From Mycobacterium asiaticum (GTDB taxonomy: Bacteria; Actinomycetota; Actinomycetes; Mycobacteriales; Mycobacteriaceae), in NCBI RefSeq assembly GCF_001673365.1, contig NZ_LZLS01000003.1:1-64000 (forward strand): a stretch of DNA of 64,000 nucleotides. Reading direction: 5' to 3'. The translations under genes were made by a program, and so were the position numbers. Below the pieces are notes generated by a model that was not told the DNA's origin, did not search any database, and saw nothing but the letters and a program-made list of their open reading frames with translations. Position 1 is the stretch's first letter; the number at the start of each line of letters is the position of its first letter. Shown here piece after piece: positions 34,350 to 42,666 of the stretch.

Positions 34350-35882
34350 TTGAACATCGCCGATCACGCGAGGACGAGACCGGAAGCGCCGGCCCTGATA
34401 GTCGAGGACGGCGCGGTCTCGTTCGGCGAGTTGTACGCCAGCAGCCAGCAAGTCGCCGCGGCGCTGCACGACGCCGGGTTGCGTGCCGGCGACGGGGTGG
34501 CGCTGGTGTTGCCGAACCGGCCGCAGTTCTTCGAAATTACCTGGGGTTGCCAGCTTTCCGGGATCTACTACACCGCCGTCAACACCCATTTCACGCCCGA
34601 GGAGGTCGCGTACGTCATCGACGATTCCGACGCGAAGGCGGTTTTTGTCGATGCATCCGTGCCCGCACTCGCCCGGCACATCCGCGACGCCAATCCAAAA
34701 GTGCATACCCACATAGCAATTGGGGCCAGCCTGGCGGGCTGGCAGTCATACGACGATGCACTGTGTGCGGCGGGCCAACCGCCACCGCACTCGGACGGTT
34801 CGGAGATGCTGTACTCCTCCGGAACCACCGGCAAACCGAAAGCGGTGCGCCGGCCACTTCCAACGGATGGCAACGGCTCCTGGGCACAATCGGTGCTGGA
34901 ACTGGCGCTGACTCACAAGTACGGGATGAGTCCGTCCAGCGTTTACCTGTCCCCCGCGCCGCTGTACCACGCGGCCGGAGTCAACTACACCATGGCGGTC
35001 AATCGTGTCGGCGCGGCATCGGTCATCATGGCGAAGTTCGATGCCGAATCCGTGCTGCGGCTGATCGAGACCCATCGCGTCACCCACGCCCAGTTCGTAC
35101 CGACGATGTTCGTGCGGATGCTGAAACTACCCGAGTCGATTCGAAATAAGTATGACGTCTCGAGCCTGCAGTGCGTCATTCACGCGGCTGCACCCTGCCC
35201 GGTGGATGTCAAGCAACAGATGATGGCCTGGTTCGGGCCGATCATTCACGAATATTACGGCGGGACAGAAGGATTCGCGGGTACCACGATTGGACCGCAG
35301 GAGTGGTTGGCACACCCGGGATCGGTGGGTATCCCCATGACCACCGTGCACGTGGTCGGGGAGGACGGCAGTGAGCTGCCCATCGGGGAATCCGGAGAGC
35401 TCTACTTCGAAGGCGGTCCCGACTTCGAGTACTTCAAAGACCCCGACAAAACCGCCTCGGTCTACAACGAACGCGGCTGGCGCACGCTGGGCGACATGGG
35501 CCACGTCGATCAAGACGGCTACCTATATCTCACGGACCGCTCGACCTTCATGATCGTCTCCGGCGGAGTCAACATCTACCCGCAGGAAGTCGAGAACCTA
35601 CTTGTCATGCACCCCAAACTCGTTGACGCGGCGGTATTCGGCGTACCGAACGAGGAATTCGGCGAAGAGGTCAAAGCCGTAGTGCAACCGGCTGCCGGCG
35701 TCGTAACAGGCCCCGAACTGGAAGCCGAACTCATCGACTACTGCCGCGCGCACCTTGCGAGGTACAAATGCCCTCGCACCGTCGAATTCGACGCGGAGTT
35801 GCCGCGGGATCCGAACGGAAAGCTCTACAAGAGGCGCATACGCGAACGGTACTGGCGGGGACGAATGTCCCGGATTGTCTGA
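34350..35882 (+). CDS. Acyl-CoA synthetase (AMP-forming)
   Basis: This 510-residue adenylating ligase activates a carboxylic acid with ATP and CoA. The P-loop-like motif YSSGTTGKPKAVRRP is at residues ~155-169, the YYGGTEG motif at ~305, LTDRSTFMIVSGGVNIYPQEVE (hinge and A8) near ~400, and the catalytic C-terminal Lys in DPNGKLYKRR at ~491. The start is TTG at 34350, 16 bases after the crotonase stop, giving MNIADHARTRPEAPALI, a normal beginning for the family. It probably loads the pathway substrate or a side-chain fragment onto CoA; chain length or ring type cannot be told. Confidence 0.92.
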   Translation: MNIADHARTRPEAPALIVEDGAVSFGELYASSQQVAAALHDAGLRAGDGVALVLPNRPQFFEITWGCQLSGIYYTAVNTHFTPEEVAYVIDDSDAKAVFVDASVPALARHIRDANPKVHTHIAIGASLAGWQSYDDALCAAGQPPPHSDGSEMLYSSGTTGKPKAVRRPLPTDGNGSWAQSVLELALTHKYGMSPSSVYLSPAPLYHAAGVNYTMAVNRVGAASVIMAKFDAESVLRLIETHRVTHAQFVPTMFVRMLKLPESIRNKYDVSSLQCVIHAAAPCPVDVKQQMMAWFGPIIHEYYGGTEGFAGTTIGPQEWLAHPGSVGIPMTTVHVVGEDGSELPIGESGELYFEGGPDFEYFKDPDKTASVYNERGWRTLGDMGHVDQDGYLYLTDRSTFMIVSGGVNIYPQEVENLLVMHPKLVDAAVFGVPNEEFGEEVKAVVQPAAGVVTGPELEAELIDYCRAHLARYKCPRTVEFDAELPRDPNGKLYKRRIRERYWRGRMSRIV

Positions 35883-35906
35883 ACTTGTGAGCAACGGAGA
35901 AGAACT

Positions 35907-37262
35907 ATGGACGTGAACTGGTCGCCGCTGCCGGTGCCGTGGGCCGTGCGGTCCGCCGACCGAATTCCCAAGCAGCGCTACTACGATGCCGAGTTCTACG
36001 CGTTGGAGAACGAGAAGTTCTGGCCCCGGGTGTGGCAGATGGCCTGCCGCCTCGAGGAGATTCCCAAGCCCGGCGACTTCGTCGAATACGAGATCCTGGA
36101 TCAGTCGATCATCGTCGTGCGCCTGGACTCCGAGAGTGTGCGCGCCTACCACAACGCCTGTCGCCACCGCGGGGTGAAGTTAGTGGAAGGCAACGGATCC
36201 CGGCGTAGTTTCGTGTGCCCGTTTCACGGCTGGTGCTGGGGTATCGACGGACGCAATACCTTCGTGCTGCGCGCGGATGCGTTCGACGAGCACAACCTGG
36301 ACCCGAAAGACCTTGCGCTGGTGCCGGTGCGATGTGAGCTCTGGGGCGGCTGCGCCTGGATCAACTTAGACGACACCGCGCCCGGGCTGCGGGACTGCTT
36401 CGAGCCCTTCGCGACGATTTACGACGCGTGGCAGGTCGAATCGCTGCGCACCGAGTGGTGGCAGTCCTGTCGGCTCCCGGTGAATTGGAAGTTGGCGACG
36501 GCGGCATTCATGGAGGGCTATCACGTTCCACATACCCATCCGCAACTGTTGCCGTCCGCGCAGCCCAGCCGCGCGCAGCCGCCTGGCCTGGCCCAGACCA
36601 GCCTGTACTTCATGCGGACATTGGGCGAGGGCATGGCCGGTATGGTCCACGAAAACGACATCCGCATTGCCGAGGGTCTGCAGAACATCGATCTGCCAAC
36701 CGATCCCGCCGAGGCGATGACGGTATGGAAGCGCACGCTGAACGACGCCGTTGTCGCCTGGCACCGGGCTCGGGGTTGCGAGATGCCCGACCTCAACGAT
36801 TTGCAACGCCGCGGCATCGTCGACGCGATCGGCTTCTGCTTCCCGCATTACTTCCTGCTGCCGCAGTACAGCAGCGCCTCCTCGTACCGGATCCGTCCGC
36901 TGGGCCCGGAGGAAACGCTGTTCGAGATCTGGTCGCTCACCCGTATCCCGCCGGATCGCGTCACCGGCAAGCCCACGCCGCCCGAGCCGATGGCGCCCGA
37001 CGACCCGCGCTGGCCACCGATCCCGGCCCAGGATTTTTCCAATCTGCCCAAGCAGCAGAAAGGGTTGCATTCCCGCGGATTCGAGTACATGAGGCTGTCC
37101 AGCCAGATCGAAGGGCTCATCTCGAACTTCGAACGCGTCATCGACGGCTTCCTCGCCGACCTTCCCTACGACGCATTGGTGCCGGCAATCCAGAAGACCA
37201 ACACGACCATCGACGTCCCGATCGCGGATCTTGGCCTCAGCGCGCGGGGGGCGGCGCAATGA
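35907..37262 (+). CDS. Rieske-type aromatic-ring-hydroxylating oxygenase, alpha subunit
   Basis: This 451-residue terminal oxygenase has a Rieske [2Fe-2S] site formed by Cys85-x-His87 and Cys104-x2-His107 (CRHRG and CPFHGW). The catalytic domain carries the mononuclear iron histidines in EGYHVPHTHPQL (His206 and His211), and a third carboxylate ligand is expected in the C-terminal half. It lacks a beta subunit gene, ferredoxin and reductase nearby, so electrons must come from elsewhere. It follows the acyl-CoA synthetase by 24 bases and overlaps the next gene by ATGA. It probably hydroxylates a ring or alicyclic carbon of the substrate. Confidence 0.93.
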   Translation: MDVNWSPLPVPWAVRSADRIPKQRYYDAEFYALENEKFWPRVWQMACRLEEIPKPGDFVEYEILDQSIIVVRLDSESVRAYHNACRHRGVKLVEGNGSRRSFVCPFHGWCWGIDGRNTFVLRADAFDEHNLDPKDLALVPVRCELWGGCAWINLDDTAPGLRDCFEPFATIYDAWQVESLRTEWWQSCRLPVNWKLATAAFMEGYHVPHTHPQLLPSAQPSRAQPPGLAQTSLYFMRTLGEGMAGMVHENDIRIAEGLQNIDLPTDPAEAMTVWKRTLNDAVVAWHRARGCEMPDLNDLQRRGIVDAIGFCFPHYFLLPQYSSASSYRIRPLGPEETLFEIWSLTRIPPDRVTGKPTPPEPMAPDDPRWPPIPAQDFSNLPKQQKGLHSRGFEYMRLSSQIEGLISNFERVIDGFLADLPYDALVPAIQKTNTTIDVPIADLGLSARGAAQ

Positions 37263-38953
37263 GCACCGACTGGGATCGCACGGTCGACCTGGTGATCGCG
37301 GGCAGTGGGGGTGGCGGCATGGTGGCGGGGCTGGCCGCTCTCGATGCGGGTTTGCAGCCGCTGATCGTGGAGAAGCAGGGCCTTGTCGGCGGTTCGACGG
37401 GGCTGTCCGGCGGAATAGTCTGGCTACCGAACAATCCGTTGATGCGGGCCGAGCGCATCGCCGACTCACACCAGGACGGCCTCGCCTACCTGGCAGACGT
37501 CGTCGGCGACATCGGCGCCCCCTCGTCGCCCGCGCGCCGCGAGATGTTCCTCACCGCCGGTTACGAGATGATCAATTTTATGCTGCGCAAAGGGCTTCGG
37601 CTGATCCGCTGCGCGGGCTACAGCGACTATTACCCAAATCACAAGGGCGGCAACGAGTCCGGTAGGGCTGTCGAAGGAATTCCGTTCGACGCGGCCGAAT
37701 TGGGTGCGTGGCGCGACAAGGTGCAGCCGTCGCTGGCCAAGAACTACGGGTACGTCGTGCTCACCAACGAGTTGCGCTCGGTTCAGTACTACAATCGGTC
37801 GCCACGCGCGTTCGCCGTGGCCACCAAGGTTTTCGCCCGAACGAGGGCGGCCAAGTTGGCGCGTCGCGAACTTCTCACCAACGGCGCCTCGTTAATCGGT
37901 CAAATGCTGAAAGTCCTGATCGCGCTGAGCGACGGCCAACCTCCGTTGTGGATCAACGCCGCGATGGACGACCTCATCGTCGAGAATGGGCGGGTGGTGG
38001 GCGCGCGTGTCGTCCATGACGGAGTACCGGTGAATGTCGAGGCGCGCAAGGGAGTCTTGTTGGCCGCTGGCGGATTTGGCCACAACCCCGAGATGCGCCG
38101 TAAGTACAGCGGCGATCAACCCAACGAAGGCCAGTGGTCGATCGCCAATGCCGGCGATACGGGCGAGGTACTTCAGACGGCGATGCGGCTGGGTGCCCAA
38201 ACGGACCTGCTCGACGAAGCCTGGTGGCTGCCTTCGGTTTTCATCGCTAATGGCGGGGCGGCCGCCGCCTCATTGGGGTCGGGACGACAACGCCCCGGAG
38301 CCATCTACGTCGATTCGACCGGCCGGCGGTTCTGCAACGAGTCGAACTCCTACGTCGAGGTCGGCAAAGCGATGTATGCCAACAAGGCGGTGCCGTGCTG
38401 GATGATCTTCGACGACGGCTACGTAGGCCGCTACGTCGCGGGCACCAACCCGTTGAAGCGTCAGCACTTACCGCCCGAATTGGTCGAGAGCGGCGCGGTG
38501 AAACGCGCCGACACCCTCATCGAACTCGCGCGCCAGATCGATCTTCCCGCGGCCGAGCTGATGCGAACAATAAAGCGGTTCAACGCATTCGCGGTCAAAG
38601 GCCTGGATCCGGATTTCGGCCGGGGTCAGTCGGCGTACAACGACTGTCTTGGCGACCCCGGATACCGGCCGAACGCCGCGCTCGGTCCCCTCGACCGGGC
38701 GCCCTACTACGCCACGCGGGTCCTGCCGGCAGACGTGGGTACGTGCGGTGGCGTCATCACCAACGAGTATGCCCAGGTGCTCGACGAGCAAGACCGGGTA
38801 ATCGAGGGTCTCTATGCGACGGGAAACACCACCGCGACGGTGATGGGTCGGACCTATCCGGGTGCCGGGGCGAGCATTGCCAGTTCGATGGTGTTCGGCT
38901 ATGTCGCCGCCCGCCATGCGGCGGGCCGCAAGCTCCCCGGCGAGCAGACGTAG
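37259..38953 (+). CDS. 3-Ketosteroid-dehydrogenase-like FAD protein
   Basis: This 564-residue flavoprotein of the FAD-binding-2 family has VDLVIAGSGGGGMVAGLAALD (dinucleotide motif, residues ~9-29), GGSTGLSGGIVWLPNN and the C-terminal ATVMGRTYPGAGASIASSMVFGYVAAR, where Tyr and Gly of YPGAG match the active-site pair of ketosteroid delta-1-dehydrogenase (KstD). It therefore probably introduces a double bond next to a ring ketone. The ATG at 37259 overlaps the Rieske stop; the open frame extends far upstream but that part only shadows the Rieske gene. The coupling of a Rieske oxygenase with a KstD-like enzyme points to a steroid- or terpenoid-like ring substrate. Confidence 0.92.
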   Translation: MSTDWDRTVDLVIAGSGGGGMVAGLAALDAGLQPLIVEKQGLVGGSTGLSGGIVWLPNNPLMRAERIADSHQDGLAYLADVVGDIGAPSSPARREMFLTAGYEMINFMLRKGLRLIRCAGYSDYYPNHKGGNESGRAVEGIPFDAAELGAWRDKVQPSLAKNYGYVVLTNELRSVQYYNRSPRAFAVATKVFARTRAAKLARRELLTNGASLIGQMLKVLIALSDGQPPLWINAAMDDLIVENGRVVGARVVHDGVPVNVEARKGVLLAAGGFGHNPEMRRKYSGDQPNEGQWSIANAGDTGEVLQTAMRLGAQTDLLDEAWWLPSVFIANGGAAAASLGSGRQRPGAIYVDSTGRRFCNESNSYVEVGKAMYANKAVPCWMIFDDGYVGRYVAGTNPLKRQHLPPELVESGAVKRADTLIELARQIDLPAAELMRTIKRFNAFAVKGLDPDFGRGQSAYNDCLGDPGYRPNAALGPLDRAPYYATRVLPADVGTCGGVITNEYAQVLDEQDRVIEGLYATGNTTATVMGRTYPGAGASIASSMVFGYVAARHAAGRKLPGEQT

Positions 38954-38988
38954 AAGCACGCGACACGCCGTGCGTGCGCGTGCTTCTA
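38951..38988. terminator. Bidirectional terminator built from both stop codons
   Basis: TAGAAGCACGCG (38951-38962) and CGCGTGCTTCTA (38977-38988) are perfect 12-base arms with a 14-base loop. The first three bases are the stop codon of the plus-strand flavoprotein gene; the last three, read on the minus strand, are the stop codon of the crotonase gene. There is no strong U-run on either side. Confidence 0.75.
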
Positions 38989-39846
38989 CGATCCCCCACC
39001 AGCGGGTGGCGCCCCCAGCTCGGCACCCTCGATGAAGTCGCGCGGGGTCCTGCCCGACTGCATGAGCTCGGCACGGCGCGCCTGAACATCGGATGCGGCG
39101 CCGACCATGTTGGTCAGGATGTGACTGACCTGCAGGTGCACCCGCATGCCCATCAGTTCCCACGCCCGCTTCACGTTGCTCTTCACCGCCATAAGTGTGG
39201 TGAGCGGAATCTGGGCGATTTTGCGTGCCATCTCCTCGACGGTGGCTTCGAGATCTTCGCGCGCCACCACCTTGTTGAGCAGTCCCCATTCCAGGGCTTG
39301 GTCGGCCGTCAGCGTGGGCGCCAATAGCAGCCAGTCCATAGTGCGGTGCCAGTTCATCAGCAACCACGGTTCGATCATGGTGTGACCGCCTGGCTCGCCG
39401 AGACTTTGGGCCAGCGGCATCTGGAAGTACGCGTCCTCGGAAGCCACACAGAAGTCGGTCAGCAACCCGAGATAAATACCGCCGCCCATGCAATATCCGT
39501 GGATTTGGGAGATCGTCGGCTTCGGGAACTCCCAGAGATACAAAGTCGGCCACAGGAACAGGTCAGCGGTCCCTTTGTAAAGATCTTCGAACGTGTCTCC
39601 GAAGTCGGGATAGGGATTTTCGTCCGGTCCCCAGCGGGCTACATGTCCGCCGCAGAAGCCTTTTCCGTTCGCCTTGAGGATGACGACCTTGATCTCCTTG
39701 TCGCGGTCCGCTTCTCGCAGGCAAGTGTCAACTTCGGTGACCAGAACCGCGTCTTTGGTGTTGGCCTTCTCGACGCGGTTGAGGATGATCCGCGCGATCG
39801 GTGGTTCCCGCTCGTAGATCACTGCCTCGAGGACGCGCCGCTCCAT
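38986..39846 (-). CDS. Second crotonase-superfamily protein of the cluster
   Basis: This 286-residue paralogue of the crotonase at 33461 shares IARIILNRVEKANTKD, VILKANGKGFCGGH, ISQIHGYCMGGGIYLGLLTDFCVASEDAYF and AWELMGMRVHLQ. Its active-site region reads YFQMPLAQSLGEPGG and TMDWLLLAPTL, again without Glu at the usual hydratase positions. The ATG at 39846 (MERRVLEAVIYEREPP) is preferred over the frame open to 39957. It converges with the flavoprotein gene across the shared hairpin. The two crotonases probably act on successive or alternative CoA esters of the same route. Confidence 0.88.
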   Translation of the reverse strand: MERRVLEAVIYEREPPIARIILNRVEKANTKDAVLVTEVDTCLREADRDKEIKVVILKANGKGFCGGHVARWGPDENPYPDFGDTFEDLYKGTADLFLWPTLYLWEFPKPTISQIHGYCMGGGIYLGLLTDFCVASEDAYFQMPLAQSLGEPGGHTMIEPWLLMNWHRTMDWLLLAPTLTADQALEWGLLNKVVAREDLEATVEEMARKIAQIPLTTLMAVKSNVKRAWELMGMRVHLQVSHILTNMVGAASDVQARRAELMQSGRTPRDFIEGAELGAPPAGGGS

Positions 39847-39957
39847 GTTGCTGACACTACCTGACACTGCTGCGATCGGCCGGTGAATCTTTGCGTCATT
39901 TCGCTTGTGCCGGCACAGATTTTGACTATGAAGCGGGCCGCGTAAAGGACTAGCCAA

Positions 39958-40524
39958 TCACGCGCGACCCAATAACCAGGCGCGCCCGTCGCCCTCCCCC
40001 GCCGCCATCACCTCGAGATCGCCGAACACCGCCGATAGTTCACCGCGCATTGCCCGAAATGGCCCGGGGGTAGCATCTACCTCGCTGTGTGTGGCGATCG
40101 CGAGTAACCCACCAGGAGCCAACCGTTCGACCAATGCCTGATCCAGACGACGGTCACGAAACTTGTGACAGAGCAACATGTCGACGGCCGGCCCGGCCGG
40201 CAAGCCGTCGTCGAGATCCACCACGTCGAATTGGCAACGCTCGTCAACTCCGCTGCGGCGGGCCAGATCTCGCGCCTGTTCGACGGCCACCTCAGACACG
40301 TCTATTCCCCACACCTGCAGACCGCGCCGCGCCAGCCACACCGCGGCAAGTCCTTGGCCGCAGGCGACCTCCAAGGCGTGTCCCGCGGCAGGCACGATAT
40401 CGGCATGTGCGCGAAGGAAACTCGGCGCCGCGATTGCGTCGAGCCGGGGCGGCCCCAAGCGGCTATAGCGTTCGTCCCAGCGGCGCCGGTCCTGCTCGGT
40501 CACACCGGCCAGGTTAGTGGGCAT
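39958..40524 (-). CDS. Class I SAM-dependent methyltransferase
   Basis: This 188-residue enzyme has the SAM-binding motif ALEVACGQGLAAVWLARRG, then VWGIDVSEVAVEQARDLAR (motif II acidic end), FDVVDLDDGLP and MLLCHKFRD, followed by LAPGGLLAIATHSEV. It belongs to the small TehB/UbiE-like group that methylates small molecules. MPTNLAGVTEQDRRRWDERYSRLG gives a plausible start at 40524; a GTG at 40542 would add six residues. It is divergent from the TetR gene with a palindromic site between them, so it is probably under TetR control. The substrate is unknown. Confidence 0.85.
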   Translation of the reverse strand: MPTNLAGVTEQDRRRWDERYSRLGPPRLDAIAAPSFLRAHADIVPAAGHALEVACGQGLAAVWLARRGLQVWGIDVSEVAVEQARDLARRSGVDERCQFDVVDLDDGLPAGPAVDMLLCHKFRDRRLDQALVERLAPGGLLAIATHSEVDATPGPFRAMRGELSAVFGDLEVMAAGEGDGRAWLLGRA

Positions 40525-40546
40525 CGCTACCAATGCGGACAATTCT

Positions 40547-40585
40547 GGACAAGTGTCTGCATTTCCCTACACTTGACGGGTGTCT
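40547..40585. promoter_or_regulatory. Operator region of the TetR gene, two motif copies
   Basis: The gap between the methyltransferase and TetR genes contains GGACAAGTGTCTG (40547-40559) and TGACGGGTGTCT (40574-40585), the second overlapping the TetR start codon. A 7-base inverted repeat CAAGTGT / ACACTTG spans 40550-40575. The same GGACA-N-GTGTC core occurs twice before the 42387 gene, which points to one regulator binding all of them. Confidence 0.6.
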
Positions 40586-41155
40586 AGAGAAGTGACTTCT
40601 CCAGTGGTGCGCCGGTCCGATCGCCGGCCCGGCCAAACGATCCGCAAAGTACTCGACGCGGGTTTGGCGGAACTGCGCGAATCGTCCTACGCGAACCTGA
40701 CGATGCGTGCCGTGGCCCAGCGTGCGGGAGTTTCGCCGGCCAGCGCTTACACCTACTTCTCCTCCAAGAGTGCCCTGGTAGCCGCGGTCTATCTCCGGCT
40801 TCTTCGGGAACTGCCACTTCACACCGACGTGAACGACACGACCAAGACGCGGGTCAGCGCGACCATGCGAGATATGGCGCTGGTGGTTGCCGACGAGCCC
40901 GAGTTAACCGCGGGATGCGGCGCGGCCCTGATGGCTGACGATCCTGCGGTTGCTCCGTTGCGGGAGGAGATCGCCGAGGAGGTGTCCCGACGGATCGGCG
41001 CCGCGCTGGGCCCCGGCTGGCCGCGCGCGGTGAAGTCCACCCTGCAGATGACGTTTGCCGGCGCGCTGATGACCGCACGCTTTCTCAGCTACCAGGACAT
41101 CGCCGGGCAACTCGACGAAGCGGTCAACCTCATCCTCGGCGCATCCGTTGCTTGA
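40580..41155 (+). CDS. TetR/AcrR-family transcriptional regulator
   Basis: This 191-residue repressor has its helix-turn-helix at about residues 33-52 (TMRAVAQRAGVSPASAYTYFSSKSAL). The C-terminal ligand domain is helical and alanine-rich. The start is GTG at 40580, almost inside an operator-like repeat, so the mRNA may be leaderless and the gene self-repressed. It is divergent from the methyltransferase and converges with the uncharacterised 41161-42387 gene. The motif copies described at 40547-40585, 42433 and 42599 suggest that it controls all three genes and perhaps the catabolic operon indirectly. Confidence 0.9.
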   Translation: MSREVTSPVVRRSDRRPGQTIRKVLDAGLAELRESSYANLTMRAVAQRAGVSPASAYTYFSSKSALVAAVYLRLLRELPLHTDVNDTTKTRVSATMRDMALVVADEPELTAGCGAALMADDPAVAPLREEIAEEVSRRIGAALGPGWPRAVKSTLQMTFAGALMTARFLSYQDIAGQLDEAVNLILGASVA

Positions 41156-41160
41156 GCCGG

Positions 41161-42387
41161 CTAAACCGGGGTCAGCGGTAGTGACTTTCGGGGCTGGAAG
41201 ACGAACGTCGAACCGCCACTGAACTTAGTCACCGAAACCTCGGGGTATTCCTTTGCGGCAGTGTCTGTTTCGAATATGGTTGCGGTCCACTCCGTTGACG
41301 TGCCGCTGACCTCGACGCGCAGGTGCGGGTCTACCGCTGCGACGATCGCCTGCAGCGGTTCGACCGAGTCGGGTGACACCAGTGACGGCCACGCCTCGTC
41401 TTCATGCGCGGGCGACGGGTGCAGGTGTACGCAATCCGCCTCGAAGTCTGCCGATACGTAAGCGGCCGGGTTGAACAGCGGGTGCAGCTCCAGCACACGC
41501 CGGGCACCCTCGATGCCGCCTGGCAGGTCGAGCGCCCGGTGAATCCGCTCGGCGGCCAAGCCCGCCAGACCGATCAGCTGCTTGGTGGCAATCGAGCGGG
41601 TAACCGCGGCATCGCCCTCGGCGCGCTTGTCCACCGCAAGCGCAAACGACAGGTAGAGCAAGTGCATTTGCAGACATACCTCGTCGGCGATGCGCACCAG
41701 CGCCGAGTGGGAGAAGGCGGCGAAGTCGAAGTCGGACTGCAACGGACCGGAGTAGTCGGCCTGCCCAGGCTCGGTCTCGTCGATGGCGTCCAGTTCGGTG
41801 TTAGCGGCCCGGCTCGCGCCGATGATCTCTATCTGCGGAATGAAACCCACTTCGGGGTGCGCGTCGTCAATGATTACCGTCCACGCACAATGTGGGTTGC
41901 GGTCGGCCGGGACCCTTGGCGGGCGGTGGATCGGCCGAACCTGCGCCCGGCGGTTGGTAGCCAAGGCGGTGGCGTCAAAGGTCGGATCCTCGATGTCATG
42001 GCACATGCCTTGCACGTAGTCGTCACCCATCGGCTCGACGTCGAGCAGGGCGCCGCAATGGTCGAGCTGGAACTCGCCGTGCCAGCGGTCATGCACCGTG
42101 TAGCGAAAGTCCATGAACTGCGGCGGGGCGCCGATGTCCAGTTGCAAACCCTTGAAGATGGTGATGACGTCGACGCCCTCGTAGCGCAACGCCCGCTGCA
42201 TCCGCTTGGTATAAAGCGGACTGGCTCCGGCCCACTCCTCGATCGCAATCTGCAGCATTTCTTCGCGGCCGAATTGCTGGATACACCAGGCCATTCCGGA
42301 CCTGTCGATCATTTGGCCGATCAGCAGCAGCTCCGGCACCAGCGTGCTGAGCTGCGCACGGCTGAGGGCGGCATATCTGCTCGTCAT
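41161..42387 (-). CDS. Uncharacterised protein with possible metal or ligand pocket
   Basis: I do not recognise this 408-residue protein with confidence. It is soluble and has no signal peptide. The first 150 residues carry FQLDHCGALLDVEPMGDDYVQGMCHDIEDPTFDATALATN and the next part RPIHRPPR and CAWTVIIDD, which resembles loosely the L-2-amino-thiazoline-4-carboxylate-hydrolase-like proteins (His/Cys-containing pocket). The C-terminal third is mixed alpha/beta with ALDLPGGIEGARRVLELHP. The start is ATG at 42387, 46 bases after the nearest operator-like motif. It converges with the TetR gene (5-base gap), so it could be controlled by it. No function is assigned. Confidence 0.75.
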   Translation of the reverse strand: MTSRYAALSRAQLSTLVPELLLIGQMIDRSGMAWCIQQFGREEMLQIAIEEWAGASPLYTKRMQRALRYEGVDVITIFKGLQLDIGAPPQFMDFRYTVHDRWHGEFQLDHCGALLDVEPMGDDYVQGMCHDIEDPTFDATALATNRRAQVRPIHRPPRVPADRNPHCAWTVIIDDAHPEVGFIPQIEIIGASRAANTELDAIDETEPGQADYSGPLQSDFDFAAFSHSALVRIADEVCLQMHLLYLSFALAVDKRAEGDAAVTRSIATKQLIGLAGLAAERIHRALDLPGGIEGARRVLELHPLFNPAAYVSADFEADCVHLHPSPAHEDEAWPSLVSPDSVEPLQAIVAAVDPHLRVEVSGTSTEWTATIFETDTAAKEYPEVSVTKFSGGSTFVFQPRKSLPLTPV

Positions 42388-42432
42388 TTACGAGTCCTTA
42401 CTGACGAACGGGCTGCGATCGTCACGAATTAT

Positions 42433-42445
42433 GGACAGGTGTCTG
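42433..42445. promoter_or_regulatory. Operator-like motif GGACAGGTGTCTG
   Basis: It lies 46 bases upstream of the 42387 start codon. The surroundings also match: 42427-42449 and 40541-40563 agree at 18 of 23 positions by my count (AATT-TGGACA-GTGTCTG). Confidence 0.55.
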
Positions 42446-42598
42446 ATTATGCTGGAGACTCTAGTCGACCTGTCCGCGGTTCGGCAACAATCCCGCCGGA
42501 CGTGCAGGGGCTGCGCAATCGGGCCCAAGTCCCGAAGTTTAGCCAGCCGGGGCAGAAACGAGCCCCGCCGACGACTCGATCGGCGGCAACACCGTTCT

Positions 42599-42610
42599 GG
42601 ACACCTGTCC
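42599..42610. promoter_or_regulatory. Perfect palindrome-type motif GGACACCTGTCC
   Basis: Read on the minus strand this is GGACAGGTGTCC, the same core as at 42433 and 40547. It is about 210 bases upstream of the 42387 gene and 57 bases beyond the end of the LuxR gene at 42667. Confidence 0.55.
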
Positions 42611-42666
42611 GATTCGATACGTTTCATCTGGACCGCGACCGGAACTCGTGTCGAACGCCGGCGGCG

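Noticed and set aside
36428-37258. Long open frame upstream of the KstD-like gene (would make an 841-residue protein)
   Set aside because: The extra 277 residues are Arg/Ala-rich with no domain and lie over the well-supported Rieske gene in another frame; the ATG at 37259 gives a normal flavoprotein start.
28847-42387. Mobile element or prophage origin of the accessory region
   Set aside because: No transposase, integrase, terminal repeat or tRNA attachment site is visible, and base composition looks like the rest of the window.
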